Source: Actinomycetes bacterium (lineage in GTDB: Bacteria; Actinomycetota; Actinomycetes; Actinomycetales; Dermatophilaceae). Taken from it: a stretch of DNA of 6,483 bases. The translations under genes and the position numbers were made by a program. The notes below the pieces were generated by a model. That model was not told where the DNA came from. It did no database searches and saw only the letters and a program-made list of their open reading frames with translations. Positions within the stretch are counted from its first letter, which is position 1. Each line of letters begins with the position of its first letter. Below, piece by piece: positions 1-5,391 of this stretch. The stretch is from NCBI GenBank assembly GCA_023389095.1, contig JAEWFB010000273.1, positions 1 to 6,483 on the forward strand, in the 5' to 3' direction.

Positions 1-2
1 GC

Positions 3-332
3 AGCGGACACCGCCTCGGCGTGTTCGTCGCACCCGAGCTGCTCGAGCCGTGGACGCCGGCGGGGCGACCGGGCGTCCCCGCCTACCGCGGCGCCTCGCG
101 CGACGCGCTCGCGGTCGGCCCCGGCTGGGACCTCGACCTCACGGCTGTCCACGCCCCGGTGCACCTCTGGTACGGCGACCGCGACCGCGCCGTCCCGCTC
201 GCGCACGGCATCTGGCTCCACGAGCACCTGCCGACCTCGAGGCTCGTCGTCCGCGCGGGGGCCGGCCACCTCGGCGCGCTCGTGACCCACTGGTCCGAGA
301 TCCTCGCGACGCTCCGAGAGCCCGACCGCTGA
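3..332 (+). CDS. alpha/beta hydrolase, C-terminal part (5' end outside window)
   Basis: This is the last ~109 codons of a gene that begins upstream of the window. The frame is open from base 3, so the GTG at 21 is probably internal. The protein shows the end of an alpha/beta-hydrolase fold: a strand-loop reading VHLWYGDRDRAVP, whose second Asp (codon 183-185) fits the catalytic acid, then a strand and GAGHLGAL, whose His (codon 267-269) fits the catalytic histidine. The nucleophile elbow is not in view, so substrate and exact subfamily (hydrolase, esterase, haloperoxidase-like) cannot be told. It ends 36 bases before the amidohydrolase on the same strand. No terminator hairpin is obvious in that gap. 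Confidence 0.85.
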   Translation, partial: SGHRLGVFVAPELLEPWTPAGRPGVPAYRGASRDALAVGPGWDLDLTAVHAPVHLWYGDRDRAVPLAHGIWLHEHLPTSRLVVRAGAGHLGALVTHWSEILATLREPDR

Positions 333-355
333 GCACCGGGCGCAACGGGCGCGGC

Positions 356-361
356 TAGGGT
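356..361 (+). promoter_or_regulatory. candidate -10 element (TAGGGT) for a leaderless amidohydrolase transcript
   Basis: TAGGGT fits the actinobacterial -10 pattern TAnnnT and ends seven bases before the ATG at 369, the spacing expected if transcription starts on the start codon. A GGAG at 363-366 is only two bases from the ATG, too close for a normal ribosome binding site, which favours leaderless translation. No convincing -35 was found. Inferred from spacing alone. Confidence 0.45.
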
Positions 362-368
362 CGGAGCC

Positions 369-1457
369 ATGACAGCGCCGGTGCTCCACGTCCGCGGTCG
401 CGTGCTCGTCGGGCCGGAGGAGACGGTCGACGAGGTCTGGGTCGTCGACGGACGTCTCACCTTCACGGCACCCGCGTCGACCGTCGGCGTGCAGACGCTC
501 GAGGGCTGGGTCGTGCCCGGCATCGTCGACGCCCACTGCCACGTCGGGCTCGGACCCCACGGCGAGGTGCCCCGCGACGTCGCCGAGCAGCAGGCGATCA
601 CCGACCGCGACGCCGGCACCCTGCTCATCCGCGACGCCGGTCAGCCCGGTGACACCCGGTGGGTCGACGAGCGGGAGGACCTGCCCAAGATCATCCGCGC
701 CGGACGCCACATCGCCCGCACCCGCCGGTACATCCGCAACTTCGCCCACGAGGTCGAGGAGGAGGAGCTGACCCGGTACGTGCGCCTCGAGGCCCACCGC
801 GGCGACGGCTGGGTCAAGCTCGTCGGTGACTGGATCGACCGCGACCTCGGTGACCTCGCGCCCAGCTGGTCGCGCGAGGCCGCCAAGGCCGCCGTAGCCG
901 CGGCCCACGAGGAGGGTGTGCGCGTCACGGCCCACTGTTTCGGCGAGCAGTCCCTGCGCGACCTCGCCGACGCGGGCATCGACTGCGTCGAGCACGCCAC
1001 CGGGCTGCAGGAGGACACCATCGAGTCCTTCGCCGCCCGGGGGATCGCGATCGTGCCGACGCTCGTCAACATCGCGACCTTCCCGGCCATCGCCGAGCCG
1101 GCCAAGGCGAAGTTCCCCGGCTACCACCGGCACATGCTCGACCTGCACGCCCGCCGGCACGCGACCGTGGGGGCCGCGCACGAGGCCGGCATCCCGATCT
1201 ACGTCGGTACCGACGCCGGCGGCAGCCTGCCGCACGGCCTCGCCGTGCACGAGATGGTCGAGCTGACGCAGGCCGGCCTGACCCGGCTCGAGGCGCTCGC
1301 CGCCGGAACGTGGTCGGCGCGGGCCTGGCTCGGTCAGCCGGGGCTCGAGGAGGGCGCCGACGCCGACCTGCTCGTCGTGCGCGGCGACCCGCGCCAGGAC
1401 CTCTCCGTGCTCGCCGACCCCACCGGCATCGTCCTGAGGGGGCGCGTTGTCCGCTGA
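369..1457 (+). CDS. metal-dependent amidohydrolase (imidazolonepropionase-like)
   Basis: A 362-residue cytosolic hydrolase of the amidohydrolase superfamily (TIM barrel flanked by a small beta-sandwich). The expected metal ligands are present in order: DAHCH (His56, His58) after VVPGIV, Lys150 in WVKL at the place of the bridging and often carboxylated lysine, His189 in TAHC, His209 in VEHA, and Asp282 in GTDAGG. The C-terminal ADLLVVRGDP (331-341) returns to the sandwich, as in imidazolonepropionase and related dipeptidases. The protein looks complete and active; the substrate cannot be read from sequence. An amidohydrolase of this kind near ffh/rpsP is a recurring actinobacterial arrangement (from memory Rv2915c in Mycobacterium tuberculosis), so it may be an ortholog. 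The end overlaps the next gene by 11 bases, implying co-translation with it. Confidence 0.9.
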   Translation: MTAPVLHVRGRVLVGPEETVDEVWVVDGRLTFTAPASTVGVQTLEGWVVPGIVDAHCHVGLGPHGEVPRDVAEQQAITDRDAGTLLIRDAGQPGDTRWVDEREDLPKIIRAGRHIARTRRYIRNFAHEVEEEELTRYVRLEAHRGDGWVKLVGDWIDRDLGDLAPSWSREAAKAAVAAAHEEGVRVTAHCFGEQSLRDLADAGIDCVEHATGLQEDTIESFAARGIAIVPTLVNIATFPAIAEPAKAKFPGYHRHMLDLHARRHATVGAAHEAGIPIYVGTDAGGSLPHGLAVHEMVELTQAGLTRLEALAAGTWSARAWLGQPGLEEGADADLLVVRGDPRQDLSVLADPTGIVLRGRVVR

Positions 1458-2457
1458 GAATCCGCAGGAGCCCGGGTCGGCCGACCCGCCGCTGACCGCC
1501 GTGGGGGACCGGGTCGAGGTGCGCCCGCCCCGCGAGTCCGACACCCCCGCCTACGCCGAGGCGGTGACGCGCTCGATGCGGCGCCTGTCCGACTTCGCGA
1601 TGCCCGACCCGACGAACTTCCCGATCGTCCTGCACAACCAGTCGCCCGCGTACCGCACCTTCCTCGTGCTCGCCCGCGACCCCGAGGGCGACCACGGGCT
1701 CGTCGGACGCGTCAACGTCGCCAACGTCGTCGGCGGGGCCTTCCGCAGCGCCACCGTCGGCTACGACGCCTACGACCCGTACGTCGGGCGCGGCCTCTTC
1801 TCCGAAGGCCTCGAGCTCGCCGTCGACCTCGCCTTCGCCGACGAGCCGCACGGGATGGGTCTGCACCGGCTCGAGGCCAACATCCAGCCGGCCAACACCC
1901 GCTCGGCCGGCCTCGTGCGCTCGCTGGGGTTCGTCCACGAGGGCTTCTCCCGCGACTTCCTGCACCTGCCCGGCATCGACGGCCGACGCGCATGGCGCGA
2001 CCACGACCGCTACACGGTCCTGTCCTCGGACTGGCCGGCGGCGCCGTACCGGGCGCACGGCCTGCGCCGCCTCGCCTGCGTCGTGCGTGGTGGCGCCGGG
2101 TACGCGGGCCCGGCAGGACCGGGTCTCGCGCCGGCGCTCGCGGCCGAGCTGGGGGTGCCCCTGCTGTCGGCGTCGTCCCTCGTGGTCCCGGGCGCCCCGA
2201 GTGGCTCTGGTGGCCCCGGTGCTCCCGGTGCCCCGAGCGGGCAGGACGGGCACGCGACCGCCGTGCTCTTCGAGCTGTTGCGCACCTCGCCGGTGGGTGG
2301 CGTCGTCGAGTGCCGGGCCACGGCCCCCGAAGTGCGGATGGGCCTGGCGCGCAGCGGGTTCGACCCGTCGCTCGTACCGGTGGTGGACGACGCGGTCGAC
2401 GTGACGCGCCGCGAGGTCGTGCGCCTGGCCCTCGCCGTCCGGGCGGCGTTCGCCTGA
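1447..2457 (+). CDS. RimJ/RimL-type GNAT N-acetyltransferase with a C-terminal extension
   Basis: A 336-residue protein. Residues ~20-195 form a GNAT domain of the RimJ/RimL/SpeG kind. VEVRPPRESD (23-32) is the usual first strand. VGYDAYDPYVGRGLFSEG (104-121) is motif A, with the acetyl-CoA loop reduced to VGRG. LHRLEANIQPANTRSAGLV (139-157) and SLGFVHEG (159-166) complete the fold. The TTG start at 1447 is chosen because GAGGGGG (1436-1442) precedes it at suitable spacing and the gene is translationally coupled to the amidohydrolase by an 11-base overlap; GTG at 1501 (Val19) is a weaker alternative. Residues ~205-336 are not part of a GNAT fold. They hold a Gly/Pro/Ala-rich linker with PGAPSG repeated (248-253, 260-265) and a stretch resembling a worn-out P-loop kinase. 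The substrate is unknown: protein N-terminus, amino acid or drug. Confidence 0.85.
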   Translation: MSAENPQEPGSADPPLTAVGDRVEVRPPRESDTPAYAEAVTRSMRRLSDFAMPDPTNFPIVLHNQSPAYRTFLVLARDPEGDHGLVGRVNVANVVGGAFRSATVGYDAYDPYVGRGLFSEGLELAVDLAFADEPHGMGLHRLEANIQPANTRSAGLVRSLGFVHEGFSRDFLHLPGIDGRRAWRDHDRYTVLSSDWPAAPYRAHGLRRLACVVRGGAGYAGPAGPGLAPALAAELGVPLLSASSLVVPGAPSGSGGPGAPGAPSGQDGHATAVLFELLRTSPVGGVVECRATAPEVRMGLARSGFDPSLVPVVDDAVDVTRREVVRLALAVRAAFA

Positions 2458-2498
2458 TCCGAGCCCTGCCGGCCTCGGCGCGTGCGCCTTCGGCGTGG

Positions 2499-2528
2499 TT
2501 CGGAGCACGGTGCGAGGTCTGGCAGAAT
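2499..2528 (+). promoter_or_regulatory. rpsP operon promoter
   Basis: A candidate -10, CAGAAT (2523-2528), sits inside TCTGGCAGAATGG. A weak -35, TTCGGA (2499-2504), lies 18 bases upstream. The predicted start near 2535 would give a leader of ~117 bases. The 9-mer TCTGGCAGA recurs at 6195-6203 before rplS, again as part of a candidate -10, which supports a functional role. Gap 2458-2498 holds only weak G/C-rich inverted repeats (for example CCGAG 2459-2463 with CTCGG 2474-2478) and no clear terminator for the upstream acetyltransferase gene. Confidence 0.6.
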
Positions 2529-2542
2529 GGACGGCTGTACCC

Positions 2543-2570
2543 GTCCGGCCGCAGCCCGGCTGGACCGGAC
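2543..2570 (+). promoter_or_regulatory. stem-loop at the 5' end of the rpsP leader
   Basis: GTCCGG (2543-2548) pairs with CCGGAC (2565-2570), and inside it CAGC (2552-2555) pairs with GCTG (2559-2562) around a 3-base loop. It would lie within ~10 bases of the predicted transcript start. A competing pairing, GGACGG (2529-2534) with CCGTCC (2541-2546), uses the same left arm but would need bases at or before the start site. It could stabilise the 5' end or form part of a leader fold. Pairing is read directly; function is inferred. Confidence 0.45.
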
Positions 2571-2607
2571 GCCTACACCCGAGCCATGGCTCCCCGCCCG
2601 ATCCTGC

Positions 2608-2648
2608 GGCGGTCTCGCCGTGCTCACGACCTGATTGAGGAGACCGCC
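2608..2648 (+). promoter_or_regulatory. stem that buries the rpsP ribosome binding site
   Basis: GGCGGTCTC (2608-2616) is perfectly complementary to GAGACCGCC (2640-2648). The right arm covers the 3' half of the Shine-Dalgarno sequence GAGGAGA (2637-2643) and ends three bases before the GTG start at 2652. The 23-base loop holds a small hairpin, CGT (2619-2621, closed by C2619-G2628) with ACG (2626-2628). This arrangement would hide the binding site until something opens the helix, as in leaders controlled by ribosomal proteins. No ligand can be named from sequence. Confidence 0.5.
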
Positions 2649-2651
2649 ACC

Positions 2652-3086
2652 GTGGCTGTCAAGATCCGTCTGAAGCGCATGGGCAAGATCCGTGCGCCGT
2701 TCTACCGCGTCGTCGTCATGGACTCGCGCACCAAGCGCGACGGCCGTGCGATCGAGGAGATCGGCAAGTACCACCCCACCGAGGAGCCCTCGGTCATCGA
2801 GATCGACATGGACCGCGCCAAGTACTGGCTCGGCCAGGGCGCCCAGCCGACCGAGGCCGTCGCCGCGCTCATCAAGGTCGTCGACGAGGGCAAGGTCCGC
2901 GTCGCCGAGGCCAAGCCGTCGAAGAAGGAGCTCTACGAGGCCGCGATCGCCGCTGCGGGCAAGGGCTCCGACGCGGGCGCCTCCGGCGCCACGACGCCGA
3001 AGAAGAAGGCCGCCAAGAAGGCTGACGCCCCGGCCGCCGAGGCCGAGGCCGCTCCCGAGGCCGCCGAGGCCGAGAAGAGCGAGTGA
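2652..3086 (+). CDS. rpsP: 30S ribosomal protein S16
   Basis: A 144-residue S16, a primary-to-intermediate assembly protein of the 30S subunit that binds 16S rRNA in the 5'/central domains. The N-terminal MAVKIRLKRMGK, then APFYRVVV (15-22), DSRTKRDGRAIEEIGKYHP (24-42) and WLGQGAQPTEAV (59-70) are hallmark S16 segments. The start is GTG 2652, giving the universal MAVKIRL beginning; GAGGAGA (2637-2643) precedes it. Residue 23 is Met where Ala is common. The core ends near residue 100; beyond it lies a low-complexity tail, lysine-rich (PKKKAAKK 116-123) then Ala/Glu-rich to the end, typical of actinobacterial S16 and probably disordered. The stop overlaps the GTG start of the KH gene, implying coupled translation. 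Confidence 0.97.
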   Translation: MAVKIRLKRMGKIRAPFYRVVVMDSRTKRDGRAIEEIGKYHPTEEPSVIEIDMDRAKYWLGQGAQPTEAVAALIKVVDEGKVRVAEAKPSKKELYEAAIAAAGKGSDAGASGATTPKKKAAKKADAPAAEAEAAPEAAEAEKSE

Positions 3087-3331
3087 CCGTGCTCGAGGAG
3101 GCGCTCGAGCACCTCGTCAAGGGCATCGTCGACCACGACGAGGACGTCGTCGTGCGTCGCAAGGAGCTGCGCCGCGGCGAGCTGCTCGAGGTCCGGGTCC
3201 ACCCCGACGACCTCGGCCGCGTCATCGGCCGCTCCGGCCGCACGGCCAGCGCCCTGCGCACCGTGGTCAGCGCCCTCGCGGGCGGCGCGAACGTCCGGGT
3301 CGACATCGTCGACACCGACCGCGTCCGCTGA
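3083..3331 (+). CDS. khpA: KH-domain RNA-binding protein (KhpA family)
   Basis: An 82-residue single-KH protein of the family encoded between rpsP and rimM in many Gram-positive bacteria (KhpA in pneumococcus, from memory Rv2908c in mycobacteria). Members bind RNA, often with the partner KhpB/Jag, and affect cell division and post-transcriptional control. The KH fold spans roughly residues 30-78. Its GxxG loop is GRSG (49-52) within LGRVIGRSGRTASALR, and VRVDIVD (71-77) is the closing strand. GTG 3083 overlaps the rpsP stop (GTGA). A second GTG at 3089 would give MLEEALEHLV, the more usual family start, so the true start could be two codons later. The spacing fits translational coupling to rpsP. 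Confidence 0.93.
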   Translation: MTVLEEALEHLVKGIVDHDEDVVVRRKELRRGELLEVRVHPDDLGRVIGRSGRTASALRTVVSALAGGANVRVDIVDTDRVR

Positions 3332-3377
3332 GCCTGCCGACACCGCAGCCTCACGCCGCACCACCTGCACCATCCGA

Positions 3378-3419
3378 CGCCGAGGGGCGTCCCGGGACCT
3401 CCCGGGGCGCCCCTCGGTG
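3378..3419 (+). terminator. very strong hairpin between the KH gene and rimM
   Basis: Bases 3378-3396 pair with 3401-3419 across a 4-base ACCT loop: about 19 consecutive pairs, two of them G-U. The outer arms are CCGAGGGGCG and CGCCCCTCGG. No T-run follows, as is common for putative actinobacterial terminators. It sits 46 bases after the KH stop and 47 before rimM, in the only sizeable gap of the rpsP-trmD block. It could end part of the transcription, so that S16 and KH outnumber RimM and TrmD, or protect the upstream mRNA from 3' decay. The rest of the gap shows only the rimM ribosome binding site. Confidence 0.7.
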
Positions 3420-3466
3420 CGTCCGGCCCACCCGTGCCGACCCGTACGACCTGAGAGGATCTGCGC

Positions 3467-3994
3467 ATGAACGTCGTCCTCGCGCGCATCGGCAAACCCC
3501 ACGGCCTGCGGGGAGAGGTCACGGTGCAGCTGCACACCGACGACCCCGAGAGCCGGTTCGCCGTCGGCACCGTCGTCGGGACGGAGGCCGAGCCGGGTTC
3601 CGGCGTCCCGCGGGAGCTGACCGTGGCGAGCACCCGGGTGCACCGCGGCATCTGGCTGATCCGCTTCGAGGAGGTCCCGGACCGCACCGGAGCCGAGGGC
3701 CTGCGCGGCACGCGTCTCGTCCTGCCCGAGTCGCAGCCGCAGGTCGAGGAGGACGCCTACTACGAGGAGGACCTCGTCGGGCTCGAGGTGCGCGACACCT
3801 CCGGCGCTCGGATCGGCACCGTGAGCGGCCTGGAGATCGGCGCCGCCCAGGACCGTCTCGTCCTGGCGCTCGACGAGGGCTACACCGCATGGGTGCCGTT
3901 CGTGCGCCGCATCGTGCCGACCGTCGAGGCCGACCACGTCGTCGTCGACCCACCGCCCGGCCTCTTCGACCTCTACCGCGAGGCGAGCGAGTGA
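3467..3994 (+). CDS. rimM: 16S rRNA processing / 30S maturation factor RimM
   Basis: A 175-residue RimM, which binds S19 and the 16S rRNA 3' domain during 30S head maturation. The N-terminal RimM domain opens with VLARIGKPHGLRGEV (4-18). The C-terminal PRC-barrel begins at YYEEDLVGLEV (98-108) and contains AWVPFVRRIVP (141-151) and the closing DPPPGLFDL (161-169). Length is normal for the family. AGAGGA (3454-3459) lies seven bases before the ATG. GAGGAT (3455-3460) also resembles a -10 box six bases before the start, so a leaderless start from a local promoter is possible but weaker. The TGA stop overlaps the GTG start of trmD, so the two are coupled. Confidence 0.96.
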   Translation: MNVVLARIGKPHGLRGEVTVQLHTDDPESRFAVGTVVGTEAEPGSGVPRELTVASTRVHRGIWLIRFEEVPDRTGAEGLRGTRLVLPESQPQVEEDAYYEEDLVGLEVRDTSGARIGTVSGLEIGAAQDRLVLALDEGYTAWVPFVRRIVPTVEADHVVVDPPPGLFDLYREASE

Positions 3995-5307
3995 CCACCG
4001 ACGCCACCGACGCGTCCGACACCACCGACGCGTCCCACGCCACCGACGCGTCCGACACCACCGACGCGTCCGGGCCCGACGCGTCCGGCGGCACCGCTGC
4101 CCTGCGCGTCGACGTCGTGTCGATCTTCCCCGAGTACCTGGCCGCGCTCGAACTCTCCCTGATCGGCAAGGCCCGCGCCGACGGGCTGCTCGACATGCGG
4201 GTCCACGACCTGCGCGAGCACACCCACGACCGGCACCGCACCGTCGATGACACCCCGTACGGCGGGGGCGCGGGCATGGTCATGAAGCCGCAGCCGTGGT
4301 CCGAGGCGCTCGAGGCGGTCGTCGCGTCCGGGCCGGCCGGTGGGGCCCTGCGACCGCGCCTCGTCGTGCCCGGGCCCGGTGGCGTGCCGTTCACCCAGGC
4401 CCTGGCGCGTGAGCTGGCGCAGGAGCCGTGGCTGGCCTTCGCCTGCGGCCGCTACGAGGGCATCGACGAGCGCGTCTACGAGTACGCGCGCGAGGACCTC
4501 GGCCTGGAGGTGTCGGTCGTCAGCCTCGGCGACTACGTGCTCAACGGGGGCGAGGTCGCCGTGCTCGCCATCGTCGAGGCGGTGGGACGCCTCGTGCCCG
4601 GTGTCATCGGCAACGCCGAGTCCCTCGTCGAGGAGTCGCACGAGGACGGCCTGCTCGAGTACCCGATCTACACCAAGCCCCGGGAGTGGAAGGGTCGGGT
4701 CGTGCCCGACGTGCTCCTCTCGGGCAACCACGCCGCCATCGCCGACTGGCGCCACGCGCAGCGACTCGAGCGCACCGCGGCCCGCCGCCCCGACCTGCTC
4801 CACGCCTCGCACGGGGCCGGCGAGACCGACATCCGGCTCGCGACGCCGGCCGACCTGCCCGAGCTGCACGTGCTGACGCGCGCCTGCTGGGTGGAGGTGG
4901 CGCTCGCGCAGGAGAGCCAGGGGATCCACGAGACCCGCGAGACCCTGGCGGTCCCGGCGCTCACCGAGTCCCTCGAGGACGCCCGGGCCGCGCTCGAGAC
5001 CCATGCCACGTGGGTCGCCGTCAAGGGCGGTCGGGTCGTCGGGTCGGTGCGCACGGCGCGGCAGGGCGACGAGTGGTCCATCGGCCGCCTCTGCGTCGCG
5101 CCCGACCTCCGCGGCGAGGGCCTGGGCCGGCGCCTGCTCGAGCACGCGGAGTCGACGGCCCCCGACGACGTCCGCTCCTTCACGCTCGACACCGGGGAGG
5201 GCAGCGACGACCTGCGCCTCTATCGCCGGACCGGCTACCGGCTCGACGCATCGGCACAGCCCGACGAGCCCGGCGCGGTGCGCCTGCGCAAGCGTCGGCG
5301 TCGCTGA
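3991..5307 (+). CDS. trmD: tRNA (guanine37-N1)-methyltransferase TrmD fused to a GNAT acetyltransferase domain
   Basis: A 438-residue protein in three parts. Residues 1-37 are a low-complexity extension of Asp-Ala-Ser and Thr/Asp repeats. Residues 38-~273 are TrmD, the SAM-dependent SPOUT enzyme that makes m1G37 in tRNAs with G36G37 and so prevents +1 frameshifting. Evidence is RVDVVSIFPEYL (39-50), DDTPYGGGAGMVMKPQP (86-102), the knot CGRYEGIDER (152-161), SLGDYVLNGGE (178-188), Arg200 (E. coli Arg154) and YTKP (227-230). The residue aligned with catalytic Asp169 is Glu215. Residues ~279-434 are a GNAT domain with the acetyl-CoA loop RGEGLG (374-379) after RLCVAPDL and YRRTGYRLD (411-419). 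GTG 3991 is favoured because it overlaps the rimM stop and GAGG (3980-3983) precedes it; a start near Leu38 would need CTG. The acetylation substrate is unknown. Confidence 0.93.
   Translation: MTTDATDASDTTDASHATDASDTTDASGPDASGGTAALRVDVVSIFPEYLAALELSLIGKARADGLLDMRVHDLREHTHDRHRTVDDTPYGGGAGMVMKPQPWSEALEAVVASGPAGGALRPRLVVPGPGGVPFTQALARELAQEPWLAFACGRYEGIDERVYEYAREDLGLEVSVVSLGDYVLNGGEVAVLAIVEAVGRLVPGVIGNAESLVEESHEDGLLEYPIYTKPREWKGRVVPDVLLSGNHAAIADWRHAQRLERTAARRPDLLHASHGAGETDIRLATPADLPELHVLTRACWVEVALAQESQGIHETRETLAVPALTESLEDARAALETHATWVAVKGGRVVGSVRTARQGDEWSIGRLCVAPDLRGEGLGRRLLEHAESTAPDDVRSFTLDTGEGSDDLRLYRRTGYRLDASAQPDEPGAVRLRKRRRR
4009..4085 (+). repeat. in-frame tandem repeat built on GACGCGTC at the 5' end of trmD
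   Basis: Perfect GACGCGTC palindromes start at 4009, 4027, 4045, 4063 and 4078, giving a period of 18, 18, 18 then 15 bases. Each supplies Asp-Ala-Ser in frame, with DTT, HAT, DTT, GP and GG as spacers, so the period is a whole number of codons. Neighbouring copies can also pair with each other in RNA as 8-bp stems around ~10-base loops, right after the start codon. The repeat units at 4009 and 4045 are identical over 18 bases, a sign of recent slippage or duplication. Confidence 0.9.
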
Positions 5308-5388
5308 CGCGTCGGGCAGCTGACGCGTCGGGACGCGTCGAGCGGGGACGCGTCGAGCGGGGACGCGTCGAGCGGGGACGGATGCGTC
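5306..5388. repeat. GACGCGTC array in the trmD/permease convergent junction, possible two-way terminator
   Basis: Perfect octamers start at 5306 (covering the last two bases of the trmD stop), 5322, 5332, 5347 and 5362; a degenerate copy, GATGCGTC, is at 5381. The last three perfect copies lie in 15-base units GACGCGTCGAGCGGG. Any two neighbours at that spacing form an 8-bp hairpin with a 7-base loop, on either strand. The array nearly fills the 84 bases between two convergent genes, where a bidirectional terminator would be expected, and no other hairpin-plus-T-run is present. The array is read directly; the terminator role is inferred. Confidence 0.7.
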
Positions 5389-5391
5389 GGC

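Noticed and set aside
2477..2488. GGCGCGTGCGCC inverted repeat as a terminator after the acetyltransferase gene
   Set aside because: The stem is only about four pairs once a loop is allowed, and no T-run follows; too weak to call.
1066..2508. Long minus-strand open frame opposite the amidohydrolase and acetyltransferase genes
   Set aside because: Its protein is an Arg/Ala/Gly/Pro-rich composition with no recognisable domain, as expected from the antisense of G/C-rich codons; the plus-strand genes have clear family motifs.
1992..2651. N-terminal extension of the rpsP frame
   Set aside because: S16 begins MAVKIRL almost universally, matching GTG 2652 with a ribosome binding site; the upstream part is an out-of-frame shadow of the acetyltransferase gene.
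2692..3990. Open frame running into trmD from far upstream, which would make a much longer protein
   Set aside because: The part before 3991 overlaps rpsP, the KH gene and rimM in another frame and is Arg/Pro/Ser-rich; the GTG at 3991 overlapping the rimM stop is the natural start.
4009..4085. Regular repeat spacing suggestive of a CRISPR array
   Set aside because: Units are 18 or 15 bases, there are no unique ~30-base spacers, the repeat is in frame within trmD, and no cas genes are nearby.
3973..5145. Minus-strand frame opposite trmD with GRVGGVGRVGG repeats
   Set aside because: The repeat is just the antisense reading of the Asp-Ala-Ser repeat; no domain or start signal supports a gene.
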